Assembly (NCBI GenBank): GCA_014359885.1
Contig: JACIYN010000002.1
Span: forward strand, 1-64,000
DNA length: 64,000 bases
DNA from: Desulfacinum sp.
Lineage (GTDB): Bacteria; Desulfobacterota; Syntrophobacteria; Syntrophobacterales; DSM-9756
Direction: 5' to 3'
Part shown: positions 18,386-26,811 of the stretch, piece after piece
How the letters are laid out: every line of letters begins with the position of its first letter
How positions within the stretch are numbered: the stretch's first letter is position 1
Translations under genes and position numbers: made by a program
Notes under the pieces: generated by a model
What the model was told of the DNA's origin: nothing
Databases searched by the model: none
The model's input: only the letters and a program-made list of their open reading frames with translations

Positions 18386-18755
18386 GGCATCCTCGTTATC
18401 CAGTAGCCGTCATATGGTCCGATCGTGGGGCGGGATAGCAGCTCGCCCCTAAGAAACCGGACCGAACTCGTGAATAGGCGCGGGATCTATCCCTTCCTGC
18501 CCTCCGTAAATGCAGATTATGGGGCCCATGATGAGCAGCCCCTACCGTCTTTTTTCCTGGAGGAAGGCCACGTCTTGGTATGGAGTTGTTCATAGCCCAG
18601 GCGGGACCCAAGGAAAAGAGGAAGCGCCGGTTGGGTTCCACCCGGAAGGGATTTTCCCTGTTCCGATCGAATGCTTTCTGCTGTAAGTTTGCGGGAGGGG
18701 TTTTCGGGCTCCTTGAGGCCGAGGCAAAGGTTCTTCCCTATTAAGGAGGTGTCCC
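18386..18755. other. Divergent intergenic region, no gene
   Basis: This separates the minus-strand sensory operon from the plus-strand reductase gene. I see a short AGGCCACGTCTTGG block shared with 12.87 kb and a strong AAGGAGG before 18756, but no convincing promoter or structured RNA. Confidence 0.5.
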
Positions 18756-19913
18756 ATGGCCGATTACCCGACGCTTTTTTCGTCCTTTCGTCTGAACGGT
18801 CTTGAACTTTCCAACCGGATCACCATGGCGCCCTTCTATGCCGGCTACGCCCACGTAGACGGCACGGTGAGCCCGCTTTTGCTGGATCACTACCGGGAGA
18901 TGGCCCAGTCCGGGGCCGCCATGATCGTGGTGGAAAACATCGGGGTGCATGGGACGGGGCTGGGAAGCCCGTTCATGCTGCGGGCCGATGACGACCGCTA
19001 CCTGCCGGGCCTGGAACGGCTGGCCCGGACCATCCAGGACGAAGGCGCCGTGGCCGCGGCCCAGATCAACCACGCGGGCCGATTCGCCTACACGCCGGAG
19101 CGACTGGCGCCCTCCCCTTTCCGGACGGGCGAAGTCGTGCCCAGGGAAATGGACGCAAGGGACATGGAAACCGTCCGCCGAGCCTACGCCGATGCGGCGC
19201 GAAGGATCCGGGATGCCGGATTCGACCTGGTGGAGATCCACGGAGGCACGGGATACCTGCTGGTGCAGTTCCTTTCCGCCCGAACCAATCGGCGTGGGGA
19301 CGCCTACGGGGGATCGCTGGAAAATCGCATGCGCTTTCCCCTGGAGGTGGTGGAGGCGGTTGGAGAGGCCGTGGGTTCCGGCTACCCGGTGGGCTACCGT
19401 TTCCTGGCCGACGAGTGCCTTCCCGACGGGCTCGGGGTGGAAGAGACGTCCGTTTACGCCGTGGAACTGGAAAAGCGGCGGGTGGCCTATCTTTCCGTGA
19501 TGGCCGGAACCTACGATTCCTTCTTCCTGCCCGACTATCTCGCCCGGGAAAAAGAGCAGGGATACATGGCGGATTTCGCCGCCCGGATCAAGAAGGCCGC
19601 GGCCGGCACACCCGTCATCGCCGCCGGGAGGATCCAGGATCCCGAGACGGCCGAGGCCATCCTCACCCAAGGCAAGGCGGACCTCATCGGACTGGCGCGG
19701 GTGCTTTTTGCCGATCCTCTCTGGCCGCGCAAAGCCAAGGGCGAAGTGACCGCCCCCATGGTGCGCTGCGAACCGGCCTGCTCCCTTTGCATGAAGCGGG
19801 TCATGAAGGGAAAGCCCGCCTTCTGCTCCCAGTGGCCCAAGGAAAAGCGCGAGGCGTTCCTGGCCCGCTGCAACGAATCCCCGGCCGAAGCCGAAAAGGA
19901 CATGGACGAATAA
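18756..19913 (+). CDS. Old-yellow-enzyme family NAD(P)H:flavin oxidoreductase with possible Fe-S site
   Basis: The 385-aa protein is an FMN-binding TIM barrel of the OYE / 2,4-dienoyl-CoA reductase family. Family blocks are LSNRITMAPFYAGY, AAAQINHAGR, FDLVEIHGGTGYLLVQFLS, NRRGDAYGGSLENRMRF and the C-terminal VIAAGRIQDPE. Near the end it has Cys spaced C-x3-C-x2-C-x11-C (starting CEPAC), close to but not identical with the C-x2-C-x3-C-x11-C [4Fe-4S] pattern of dienoyl-CoA reductase. It lacks that enzyme's second, C-terminal FAD/NAD domain. The start has AAGGAGG. The GGDEF gene follows 22 bp downstream. The substrate is unknown. Confidence 0.85.
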   Translation: MADYPTLFSSFRLNGLELSNRITMAPFYAGYAHVDGTVSPLLLDHYREMAQSGAAMIVVENIGVHGTGLGSPFMLRADDDRYLPGLERLARTIQDEGAVAAAQINHAGRFAYTPERLAPSPFRTGEVVPREMDARDMETVRRAYADAARRIRDAGFDLVEIHGGTGYLLVQFLSARTNRRGDAYGGSLENRMRFPLEVVEAVGEAVGSGYPVGYRFLADECLPDGLGVEETSVYAVELEKRRVAYLSVMAGTYDSFFLPDYLAREKEQGYMADFAARIKKAAAGTPVIAAGRIQDPETAEAILTQGKADLIGLARVLFADPLWPRKAKGEVTAPMVRCEPACSLCMKRVMKGKPAFCSQWPKEKREAFLARCNESPAEAEKDMDE

Positions 19914-19935
19914 CACGGGAAGAAGAGGGAGCGGC

Positions 19936-20835
19936 ATGGATGAATCGTTCTACAAGAGCCTTTTGGACAGCATGGCCGACGGCGTCTACTTCGTGGACAT
20001 GGAACGGCGGATCACCTTCTGGAACAAGGCGGCGGAACGGATCACGGGCTACACGGCCCAAGAGGTGCTGGGAAAGTCCTGCGCCGACAACATCCTGAGG
20101 CACGTGGACGAGGCGGGAAGGGAGCTTTGCGTGGAGGGATGCCCGCTGGCGGCCGTGGTTCAGGACGGCCGGATGCGCGAGGCCCGGGTGTACATGCACC
20201 ATAAGCTGGGCCACCGGACGCCCGTGGACGTCCGGGCCACGGCCATGCGGGACGCCCTGGGGAAGATCGTCGGCGCGGTGGAGATCTTCCAAGGCGTCTC
20301 CGAACGGCTCAACGCCCTGGAAGAGATCGAAAAGCTCCGAAAGGAAGTGCTCACAGACCCCCTCACCGGCGTGGGCAACCGCCGGTACGCCGAGATGCGC
20401 CTGGAAGAATGCGAAAAGGACGAAAGGGAATACGGCGTTCCCTACGGCGTCCTCTTCGTGGACATTGACCACTTCAAGGCGGTGAACGACACGTGGGGGC
20501 ACGGGGTGGGCGACAAGGTGCTGCGGATGGTGGCGGGGGTGCTGGATGGAGCCGTCCGAAGCCTGGACTCCGCCTGCCGGTGGGGTGGCGAAGAGTTCGT
20601 GGTGCTGTGCCGGAACATCTCCCAAGAGGGCTTGCGCGCTCTGGGGGAACGCCTGCGGATGCTCATCGAAAAGAGCTGGCTGGATCACCAGGGGGAGCGG
20701 ATCGCGGTGACCGCCTCCATCGGTGGCGCTCTCTGCCGGCCGGGTGAACCCGCCCAAGACGTGGTGGAACGGGCCGACAGGCAGCTCTACCGAAGCAAGG
20801 CCGATGGCCGAAACCGCGTGAGCCTGGAAGAGTGA
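19936..20835 (+). CDS. PAS-GGDEF diguanylate cyclase
   Basis: The 299-aa protein makes the second messenger cyclic di-GMP. A PAS domain occupies about residues 1-120 (ERRITFWNKAAERITGYTAQEVLG). The GGDEF domain follows, with DIDHFKAVNDTWGH and the active-site motif GGEEF. An RSLD I-site lies exactly five residues before GGEEF, so product inhibition is expected. It is soluble, with no membrane segment. It is tightly linked to the upstream flavin reductase, which suggests shared control. The stop codon is inside a heptamer array. Confidence 0.93.
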   Translation: MDESFYKSLLDSMADGVYFVDMERRITFWNKAAERITGYTAQEVLGKSCADNILRHVDEAGRELCVEGCPLAAVVQDGRMREARVYMHHKLGHRTPVDVRATAMRDALGKIVGAVEIFQGVSERLNALEEIEKLRKEVLTDPLTGVGNRRYAEMRLEECEKDEREYGVPYGVLFVDIDHFKAVNDTWGHGVGDKVLRMVAGVLDGAVRSLDSACRWGGEEFVVLCRNISQEGLRALGERLRMLIEKSWLDHQGERIAVTASIGGALCRPGEPAQDVVERADRQLYRSKADGRNRVSLEE

Positions 20836-20857
20836 CGAGTAATGAGTGATGAGTGAT
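20830..20857. repeat. GAGTRAY heptamer array, 4 units
   Basis: GAGTGAC, GAGTAAT, GAGTGAT, GAGTGAT in tandem. The first unit supplies the last Glu codon and the stop codon of the GGDEF gene. Confidence 0.85.
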
Positions 20858-20967
20858 GGGGGCCTGCGTGGGACCTCCCCCATGCGGTTGACCGTTGGTA
20901 ACAGAGCCGATAAAATCTGGTCAGATTGGTCAGATTATCCCACGAGTCCCACATATTGGAGGCGGTT

Positions 20968-21222
20968 GTGGAAAAGGGAACATGGCAAGTTCAGGAAGTC
21001 AAAAGCAGGCTGAGCCACGTTCTGGAAAACGCTCGAAAGTTCGGCCCGCAGATCATTACAAAGCACGGCAAAAAAGTGGCCGTCATCCTTAGCTATGAAG
21101 ATTACGCAAGACACCGACGAGCGCATTCCTCCCTGGTCGATTTCTTCGCCGGATCCCCCCTCAAGGGAATCGACTTGGACGATCTCAGACAAAAGGATCC
21201 TCCAAGGGAAGTGGTGCTGTGA
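20968..21222 (+). CDS. Phd/YefM-type antitoxin
   Basis: This 84-aa protein starts at the GTG at 20968, with GGAGG five bases upstream; the ORF-track ATG at 20926 adds 14 residues absent from the family. The N-terminal WQVQEVKSRLSHVLENARK and the following KHGKKVAVILSYEDYARH match the DNA-binding half of Phd/YefM antitoxins. The C-terminal tail should wrap the toxin. It overlaps the PIN toxin gene by four bases, which indicates translational coupling. Autorepression of the pair is expected from the family. Confidence 0.88.
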   Translation: MEKGTWQVQEVKSRLSHVLENARKFGPQIITKHGKKVAVILSYEDYARHRRAHSSLVDFFAGSPLKGIDLDDLRQKDPPREVVL

Positions 21223-21641
21223 GATTCTTGCTGGACACGTGCGTACTTTCTGAACTTCTCAGGGCCGTTCCGGCTCAACCCGTCGTGGACTGGATTGCTG
21301 CCCAGGAAGAAGTGGATTTGTGCATCAGCGTTCTTACGGTGGGTGAAATCCACAAGGGCGCCGAGAAAGTTTCCGATCCGGCGCGCAGGATGAAAATCCG
21401 AAGATGGCTGGAAAGGGACCTTGCCGAGCGCTTTTATGGACGGATCCTTCCAATCGACATCCAAGTGGCCCGCGTATGGGGTACCGTTCAGGCCAAGGCC
21501 GAAGCGAACGGCCGTCCCATGCCGGCCATCGATGGGTTGATCGCAGCTTCCGCCATCGCCCACGATCTGACCGTCGTGACGAGGAACACTCGGGACATGG
21601 AAATAAGCGGCGTTTCCCTCCTGAACCCTTGGGCAAGCTAG
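21219..21641 (+). CDS. PIN-domain toxin (VapC/FitB-like ribonuclease)
   Basis: The 140-aa PIN-domain nuclease starts at a GTG overlapping the antitoxin stop. The acidic metal-binding residues are visible: Asp in LLDTCVLSEL, Glu in VGEIHKGAE, Asp in PAIDGLIAASA and Asp near TVVTRNTRDME. Family members cleave tRNA or other RNA when not bound by antitoxin. Its length and the GLIAASAIAHDLTVVTRN block fit the FitB/VapC group. Together with the upstream gene it forms a type II toxin-antitoxin module. Confidence 0.92.
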   Translation: MRFLLDTCVLSELLRAVPAQPVVDWIAAQEEVDLCISVLTVGEIHKGAEKVSDPARRMKIRRWLERDLAERFYGRILPIDIQVARVWGTVQAKAEANGRPMPAIDGLIAASAIAHDLTVVTRNTRDMEISGVSLLNPWAS

Positions 21642-21777
21642 CTGCTTTTGCGGACATCGGCCCGCCACTTTCACCTTCCGGTATGAAGAGAGTGCAATCC
21701 AAATCGGAAGATCCTTTCCGGCGGTTCGGTTCCGTCGGGCGGCGTAGAGCCCGCCCGACGGAAGACGACCGTGATCG

Positions 21778-22602
21778 CTAGATGAACGGCACCAGCTCCA
21801 CCAGGTCGCTCATGAGGTGGAAGAGGCGGAAGGCCTGGAGGACGTCCGCAGCCGATGCGGCGACGGTGGTGCCGTCCACCCGCTCGACGCCGGGAATGGC
21901 CGCCACGCGGTCCACGGCCGACGCCGTGGTGAACCCCACCGCCAATTCCACCGGTGTTTCCACCCGGAAGGGTTCCAGAGACGGGGCCTTCCGAAGGGCC
22001 CTTTCGGCGCCCTGCCGGATCCTTTCGTTGCAGGCGGCGGGCGTCAGGCAAAGGGCCGCGTAGGCCCCCAGTCCCTTTTTCACCTCCACCGTTTCCACAT
22101 CGCCCAGGAGCTCCCGGGCCTCCCGCACCGCCTTGTCGTCTCCCGTCACCAGCGCCACGGGAGCGCCGTAATGGCCTGCCAGAGCGGCGCTGATCCCGAT
22201 CTCCCCCACCGGCGTTCCGTTGAGTTTCACCGAGGCGATGCGGCCCGTGTAGGTGTGAACGATCACCCCGTCGGCCGTTCCCGCCATGGCGTGATAGCCC
22301 ACCAGGAACACGGCGTCGAAGCCCAGCTGCACGCCTTCCATCATGGAAAGGGGCCGCGGCGAGCCCATGACGAGCCGCACCCGGGGATCCAGTTCATCGA
22401 CTAGGAGGTTCAGGCCCACGTTGTGGGAATCGGCCACCACCACCTCCGACGCCCCCGCCGCGAAGGCCCCCGCCGTCGCCGCGTTCACCTCCTCGGTCAT
22501 GCGCTTTCGCGCCCACTGGAATTCCCGGCCCTGGGGGGACGAATGCTCGCTCCGAACAACGCAGCCGATCCCTTCGATATCCACCGAAATAAAGACCTTC
22601 AT
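21778..22602 (-). CDS. DppA-type D-aminopeptidase (peptidase M55)
   Basis: The 274-aa enzyme belongs to the M55 zinc D-aminopeptidases, which release D-amino acids from D-Ala-containing peptides. Metal and catalytic blocks are SVDIEG at residues 6-11, ADSHN, GYHAMAG and HTYTG, followed by the domain ending in ALVTGDDKA. Its start overlaps the stop of the OppF-like ATPase gene by four bases, so it is the last gene of the dipeptide importer operon. This matches the B. subtilis dpp arrangement in concept and suggests recycling of peptidoglycan-derived D-peptides. Confidence 0.92.
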   Translation of the reverse strand: MKVFISVDIEGIGCVVRSEHSSPQGREFQWARKRMTEEVNAATAGAFAAGASEVVVADSHNVGLNLLVDELDPRVRLVMGSPRPLSMMEGVQLGFDAVFLVGYHAMAGTADGVIVHTYTGRIASVKLNGTPVGEIGISAALAGHYGAPVALVTGDDKAVREARELLGDVETVEVKKGLGAYAALCLTPAACNERIRQGAERALRKAPSLEPFRVETPVELAVGFTTASAVDRVAAIPGVERVDGTTVAASAADVLQAFRLFHLMSDLVELVPFI

Positions 22603-23624
22603 GCGGACCTCCTCAGATTTTCGAAACCGGCGTCCCGCCAGAGGTGACAGGCCACCACATGATCCGGGCCCACCTCAACCGGCGCGGGCTCTGTTTCCCG
22701 GCACACCTCCATCCCTTCCGGGCACCGGGGATGGAAGCGGCAGCCGGGCGGGATGTGGACCGGGCTGGGCACGTCCCCCGGCAGGAGCGCCAGCGGCTGA
22801 CGGCGCGCCGGGTCGGGCTTGGGCACGGCCGCCATGAGCGCCCGTGTGTAGGGGTGCTTTGGAGTTTGGAACAGAGCCCCTCGCGGCGCGGTTTCCACGA
22901 TGCGCCCGAGGTACATGACCGCCACGCGCCGACTCACATGTCGGATGACGCTGAGATCGTGGGAGATGAAGAGATAGGAATAGCCGTGCCGCTTCTGCAG
23001 GTCCTTAATGAGATTGAGGATCTGGGCCTGGACGGACACATCCAGCGCGGACGTGGGCTCGTCGAAGACCACGAACCGGGGGCCGGTGATGAGGGCCCGG
23101 GCGATGTTGATGCGCTGGCGTTGGCCGCCGCTGAATTCGTGGGGATAGCGGTACATGTGCTCGGGGCGGAGGCCCACTTCGGCCAGCATGGCTTCCACCC
23201 GGCGCGTCACTTCCGCTCCGCGCGCCAGTCCGTTCACCTCCAGCGGGAAGCCCACGGCCTTCTTGATGAGCATCCGGGGATCCAGGGACGACTGGGGGTC
23301 CTGGAAGACCACCTGGATGTTTCGGCGCATGCGCTTTTTCGCCTCGCCTTCAAGGGCCAGGATGTCTTCCCCGCGGTAGAGGACCCGGCCGGCGTCGGGG
23401 CGGTGGAGGCCCAAAAGGAGCATGCCCACGGTGGATTTGCCGCAGCCCGATTCCCCCACCAGGCCCAGGGTCTCCCCTTCCCCCACGTGGAAGCTCACGC
23501 CGTCCACGGCTCGAAGGAACGCCTTCCCGCGCCCCCACAGGCCGGACCCGGCGGGAAAGTACTTTCGGAGCCCCTCCGCGCGGATCACTACCCCTTCATC
23601 CACTCCCGTACTCCTCCTGTCCAT
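22599..23624 (-). CDS. Dipeptide/oligopeptide ABC importer ATPase (OppF/DppF-like)
   Basis: This ATPase has about 341 aa from the Met at 23624; the ORF track starts 12 codons earlier without a clear ribosome site. It has Walker A GESGCGKST, the signature EFSGGQRQR, Walker B FVVFDEPTSALD and the C-terminal oligopeptide-transporter extension with HPRCPEGMEVC. That Cys-containing extension is typical of Opp/Dpp ATPases. It pairs with the OppD-like ATPase encoded upstream, but about 280 bp of pyrimidine-rich repeat separate the two genes. Confidence 0.92.
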   Translation of the reverse strand: MDRRSTGVDEGVVIRAEGLRKYFPAGSGLWGRGKAFLRAVDGVSFHVGEGETLGLVGESGCGKSTVGMLLLGLHRPDAGRVLYRGEDILALEGEAKKRMRRNIQVVFQDPQSSLDPRMLIKKAVGFPLEVNGLARGAEVTRRVEAMLAEVGLRPEHMYRYPHEFSGGQRQRINIARALITGPRFVVFDEPTSALDVSVQAQILNLIKDLQKRHGYSYLFISHDLSVIRHVSRRVAVMYLGRIVETAPRGALFQTPKHPYTRALMAAVPKPDPARRQPLALLPGDVPSPVHIPPGCRFHPRCPEGMEVCRETEPAPVEVGPDHVVACHLWRDAGFENLRRSA

Positions 23625-23906
23625 GACGGATACCGCCTTCGGCCCCTGCCGCATGAGCAAAAGCCAAACGAAGCAAATTCTGCCACCGCGCAGTCAGCGG
23701 GCGGGGATCAACCCCGCCCCTACCAAGTTCCATCCGGTTTGCAGAGAAGTGCTTTACGCCTGCCCTCCAGGATCGCCCCTCCTTCCCCGCCTCATCCCTC
23801 ACCCCTTCCCCCTTTCACCTTTCACCTTTCCCCCCACCCTCCACTTTCATCCCCTATCCCCTACCCCTCTACCCCTCTAATCCTTAATCCTCTAATCCTT
23901 ACCCCT
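23625..23906. other. Repeat-filled gap inside the dipeptide operon
   Basis: No gene is supported. The gap holds a GCGGGGATCAACCCCGCCCC palindrome (about 23700) and then a pyrimidine-rich run of CCCCTTTCACCTTTC-like and CTCTAATCCTTA-like units. The last units carry the stop codon of the OppD-like gene. Confidence 0.7.
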
Positions 23907-23925
23907 CTAATCCTTACCCCTTCCC
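23786..23925. repeat. Pyrimidine-rich short tandem array (CCTCTAATCCTTA family)
   Basis: Degenerate copies of CCTTTCACC, CCCCTAT/CCCCTCT and CCTCTAATCCTTA follow one another. The last is the reverse complement of the GGATTAGAGG array at 3.6 kb and again includes a native stop codon. Confidence 0.75.
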
Positions 23926-24884
23926 GCATGACAAAAAACCCAATGCTCCTTCCCCACTTCCACCCCGGCCGATTCAACCCGCCCGCACACCTCCAGGGCG
24001 GCCGGGCAGCGCGGGTGAAACCGGCAGCCGGCCGGCGGATCGATGAGTCCCGGAACCACCCCCGGGATGGAAGCCAGAGTCTCCCGGTCCTCGTCCACGC
24101 TGGGAACGGCCGCCAGAAGCCCCCGGGTGTAGGGATGTCCGGGCGAGCGGAAAAGGGCCTCCACCGGGGCCGTTTCCACGATCTTTCCCGCGTACATGAC
24201 CGCCACCCGGTCGCACAGGTGCGCCACCACGCCCAGATCGTGGGTGATGAAAAGAACGGACGTCCCCCGCGCCCTCGTAAGCTCGTTCAGGATGTGGAGC
24301 ACCTGGGCCTGCACGGTCACGTCCAGGGCCGTGGTGGGCTCGTCGGCGATGAGGAGGTCCGGCCGGCACGACAGTTCCATGGCGATCATGACCCGCTGGC
24401 GCATGCCGCCGGAAAGCTCGTGGGGGTATTTGCGGAGCGCCGATTCGGGATCGGGCATGCGCACCTGTTCCAGCATCTCCACGCAGATCCGCCGGGCGGT
24501 CTTCCGGTTCACCTTCTGGTGGAGGCGCACCACCTCCTCCATCTGGTTTCCCACGGTGAAAACCGGGTTGAGGCTCGTCATGGGCTCCTGGAAGATCATG
24601 GAGATGTCGTTTCCCCGAATCCGGCGCATCTCTTTCATGGGAAGCGTCAGCAGGTCCCGGCCCTTGAAAAGGATCCGGCCTCCCGTGATCCGTCCGGGCG
24701 GGTCGGCGATGAGCCGCAAGATGCTTCGAGCCAGCACCGACTTACCGCATCCCGTCTCTCCCACCAGGCCCAGGATTTCCCCGCGGCGCACGGCAAGGTG
24801 CACGCCTTCCAGGGCCCGCACCACCCCCTGGTAGGTGAAGAACCGCACCGAAAGATCCTCAATGTGCAGCAGGTCCCCGTTCAC
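23907..24884 (-). CDS. Dipeptide/oligopeptide ABC importer ATPase (OppD/DppD-like)
   Basis: This 325-aa ATPase has Walker [10 protein letters not shown], the signature [10 protein letters not shown], Walker [13 protein letters not shown] and the [11 protein letters not shown] extension at the C-terminus. It lies three bases after the OppC-like permease gene. The final residues (GRGKD) and the stop codon are encoded by the short tandem array, so the C-terminal tail may have been set by repeat expansion. Confidence 0.93.
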   Translation of the reverse strand: MNGDLLHIEDLSVRFFTYQGVVRALEGVHLAVRRGEILGLVGETGCGKSVLARSILRLIADPPGRITGGRILFKGRDLLTLPMKEMRRIRGNDISMIFQEPMTSLNPVFTVGNQMEEVVRLHQKVNRKTARRICVEMLEQVRMPDPESALRKYPHELSGGMRQRVMIAMELSCRPDLLIADEPTTALDVTVQAQVLHILNELTRARGTSVLFITHDLGVVAHLCDRVAVMYAGKIVETAPVEALFRSPGHPYTRGLLAAVPSVDEDRETLASIPGVVPGLIDPPAGCRFHPRCPAALEVCGRVESAGVEVGKEHWVFCHAGRGKD

Positions 24885-24887
24885 GCG

Positions 24888-25805
24888 TCACCTTCTGATT
24901 CGAGGGTCCAGCACGTCCCGGAGGGCGTCGCCGAAGATGTTGAACCCGATCACCGTCACCAGGATGAAGAGGCCCGGGAAGGTGGCGTACCACCACTGGT
25001 CCATGAGGAATTTGCGGCCCACGCTGATCATGGCGCCCCATTCGGGCGTGGGCGGCTGAGCGCCCAGGCCGATGAAACTCAAGGAAGACGCAATGAGAAT
25101 GGTTTCCCCCACCACCAGGGTTCCCAGAACGATCACCGACGACAGGCAGTTGGGAATCACGTGGTGGAAGACGATCCAGGTGTGGCTCGCGCCAGACACC
25201 TTGGCCGCAGCGATGAAGGGCTTTTCTCGGACGGCCAGGGCTTCGCCGCGCACCAGCCGGGCGAACTTGGGGATCATGACGAAGGCCACGGCCAGGATGG
25301 CGTTGCGGAGGCTGGGCCCCAGGGCCGCCGCCAGGGCCATGGCCAGCACCAGGGACGGAAAGGAAAGGACGACGTCCAGGCACCGCATGATGAGGTCGTC
25401 CACCTTGCCCCCCACGTAGCCCGCCACGGCGCCCAGGATCGTTCCCAGGCCCCCGGCGATGCCCACCACCAGCAGCCCGATGCGAAGCGAAATCCTGGCG
25501 CCGTAGAGAACGCGACTGAAGAGGTCCCGGCCCAGCTCGTCCGTACCGAAAAGGTGGTGCCAGGACGGTGCGGAAAGCCGTTCGCTCAGGCTGATCCGGA
25601 TGGGATCGTAGGGGGCGAGCCAGGGAGCCGCCACAGCCAGAAAGACCATGGCGCCGATGATGAGAAAACCCGCCACGGCGGACGGATTCCGCCGGAGCAG
25701 GCGCAGTGTGAAGAGGAACTCGCGGATCTGCCACGCGTGTTCTTCCCGAAAGCGGCGCCATCCGCCCACGGGATCAGTACCGGATCTGGGGGTTGAGGAA
25801 GGCAT
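24888..25805 (-). CDS. Dipeptide/oligopeptide ABC importer permease (OppC/DppC-like)
   Basis: The 305-aa inner-membrane permease has an N-terminal OppC-type helix (NPSAVAGFLIIGAMVFLAVAAPW) and the FGTDELGRDLFSRVLYGARISL block. The cytoplasmic EAA-like loop follows (GASHTWIVFHHVIPNCLS). It overlaps the end of the OppB-like gene by 32 bases if the ORF-track start is used. It pairs with the OppB-like protein to form the channel. Confidence 0.92.
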   Translation of the reverse strand: MPSSTPRSGTDPVGGWRRFREEHAWQIREFLFTLRLLRRNPSAVAGFLIIGAMVFLAVAAPWLAPYDPIRISLSERLSAPSWHHLFGTDELGRDLFSRVLYGARISLRIGLLVVGIAGGLGTILGAVAGYVGGKVDDLIMRCLDVVLSFPSLVLAMALAAALGPSLRNAILAVAFVMIPKFARLVRGEALAVREKPFIAAAKVSGASHTWIVFHHVIPNCLSSVIVLGTLVVGETILIASSLSFIGLGAQPPTPEWGAMISVGRKFLMDQWWYATFPGLFILVTVIGFNIFGDALRDVLDPRIRR

Positions 25806-26784
25806 AGATCACGTCCACGGCCAGGTTGATGAGCACGTAAGAAAGGGACACCACCAGGGTGAAGCCCATGATGGCGGGAAAATCGAGGAAATTGACCGAA
25901 TCCACCACGTACTTTCCCATGCCGGGCCACCCGAAGATGGTCTCGGTGAGGATGGCGCCTCCCAGGAGTTCCCCCACGGAAAGGCCCGCGATGGTGACCG
26001 TGGGGATGAGGGAATTTTTAAGGCAGTGCTTGAGGATCACCACGGGTTCCGAAATCCCGTTGGCCCGCGCCGTGGTCACGTAGTCCTGCTCCATGACGGC
26101 GATCATGGAGGAACGCACGATCCGGGTGATGACCGCCAGATAGACGTAGGAAAGGCAGAAGGCCGGCAGGATAATGTGGCTCAAGGCGTTGAAGAAGACT
26201 GGACGGTTTCCCTCCAGCAGGGCGTCCACCAGGTAGAGGCCGGTGACGGAAGCCGGGGGGGCCAGCCCCACGTCCAGCCGGCCCGACCCGGGAAGCCACT
26301 GCAGGTTTCGGTAGAAGAGCAGAAGGAGCATCAGGCCCAGCCAGAAGACGGGCATGGACACCCCGCAGACGGAAAAGACCCGTGAGGCGTGATCCAGGGG
26401 GCGGTTTCGGCGGACGGCGGAAAGGATCCCCAGGGGCAGGCCCACCACCAGGCACAGGGTCATGCTGGCCAGGGTGAGCTCCAGCGTGGCGGGGAAAAAG
26501 TCCTTGAGATCCTCCACCACCGGCCGCTGGCTCCGCACGGACCGCCCCAGGTCTCCGTGGAGGAGCCCCTTCATGTAGCGCAGGTACTGTTCATGGAGGG
26601 GCCGGTCCAGCCCCATGGACCGGCGCAGGTTCTCCACCGCCTCGCGGCTCGCCTTCTGGCCCGCCATCATCCGGGCCGGATCGCCCGGGATGGCGTGGGA
26701 GATGACGAAGACGAGCACGGTCACGCCCAGGAGAACCGGGACGAGGTGCAGCAGGCGTTTGGCGATGTAGCGCAGCAGGCGCAT
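25774..26784 (-). CDS. Dipeptide/oligopeptide ABC importer permease (OppB/DppB-like)
   Basis: The 336-aa permease begins with IAKRLLHLVPVLLGVTVLVFVISHAIPGDPA, the conserved OppB start, and has six predicted membrane helices. The EAA-like loop includes VTTARANGISEPVVILKHCLKNSLIP. It follows the binding-protein gene by 27 bp and is second in the operon. Confidence 0.93.
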   Translation of the reverse strand: MRLLRYIAKRLLHLVPVLLGVTVLVFVISHAIPGDPARMMAGQKASREAVENLRRSMGLDRPLHEQYLRYMKGLLHGDLGRSVRSQRPVVEDLKDFFPATLELTLASMTLCLVVGLPLGILSAVRRNRPLDHASRVFSVCGVSMPVFWLGLMLLLLFYRNLQWLPGSGRLDVGLAPPASVTGLYLVDALLEGNRPVFFNALSHIILPAFCLSYVYLAVITRIVRSSMIAVMEQDYVTTARANGISEPVVILKHCLKNSLIPTVTIAGLSVGELLGGAILTETIFGWPGMGKYVVDSVNFLDFPAIMGFTLVVSLSYVLINLAVDVIYAFLNPQIRY

Positions 26785-26811
26785 GAACGGACCGGTCCCC
26801 TTCCTATCCCG

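Noticed and set aside
22644-25796. 1050-aa plus-strand ORF
   Set aside because: It is antisense to three recognised dipeptide importer genes, with no family resemblance and a His/Gly/Arg-rich composition typical of shadow frames.
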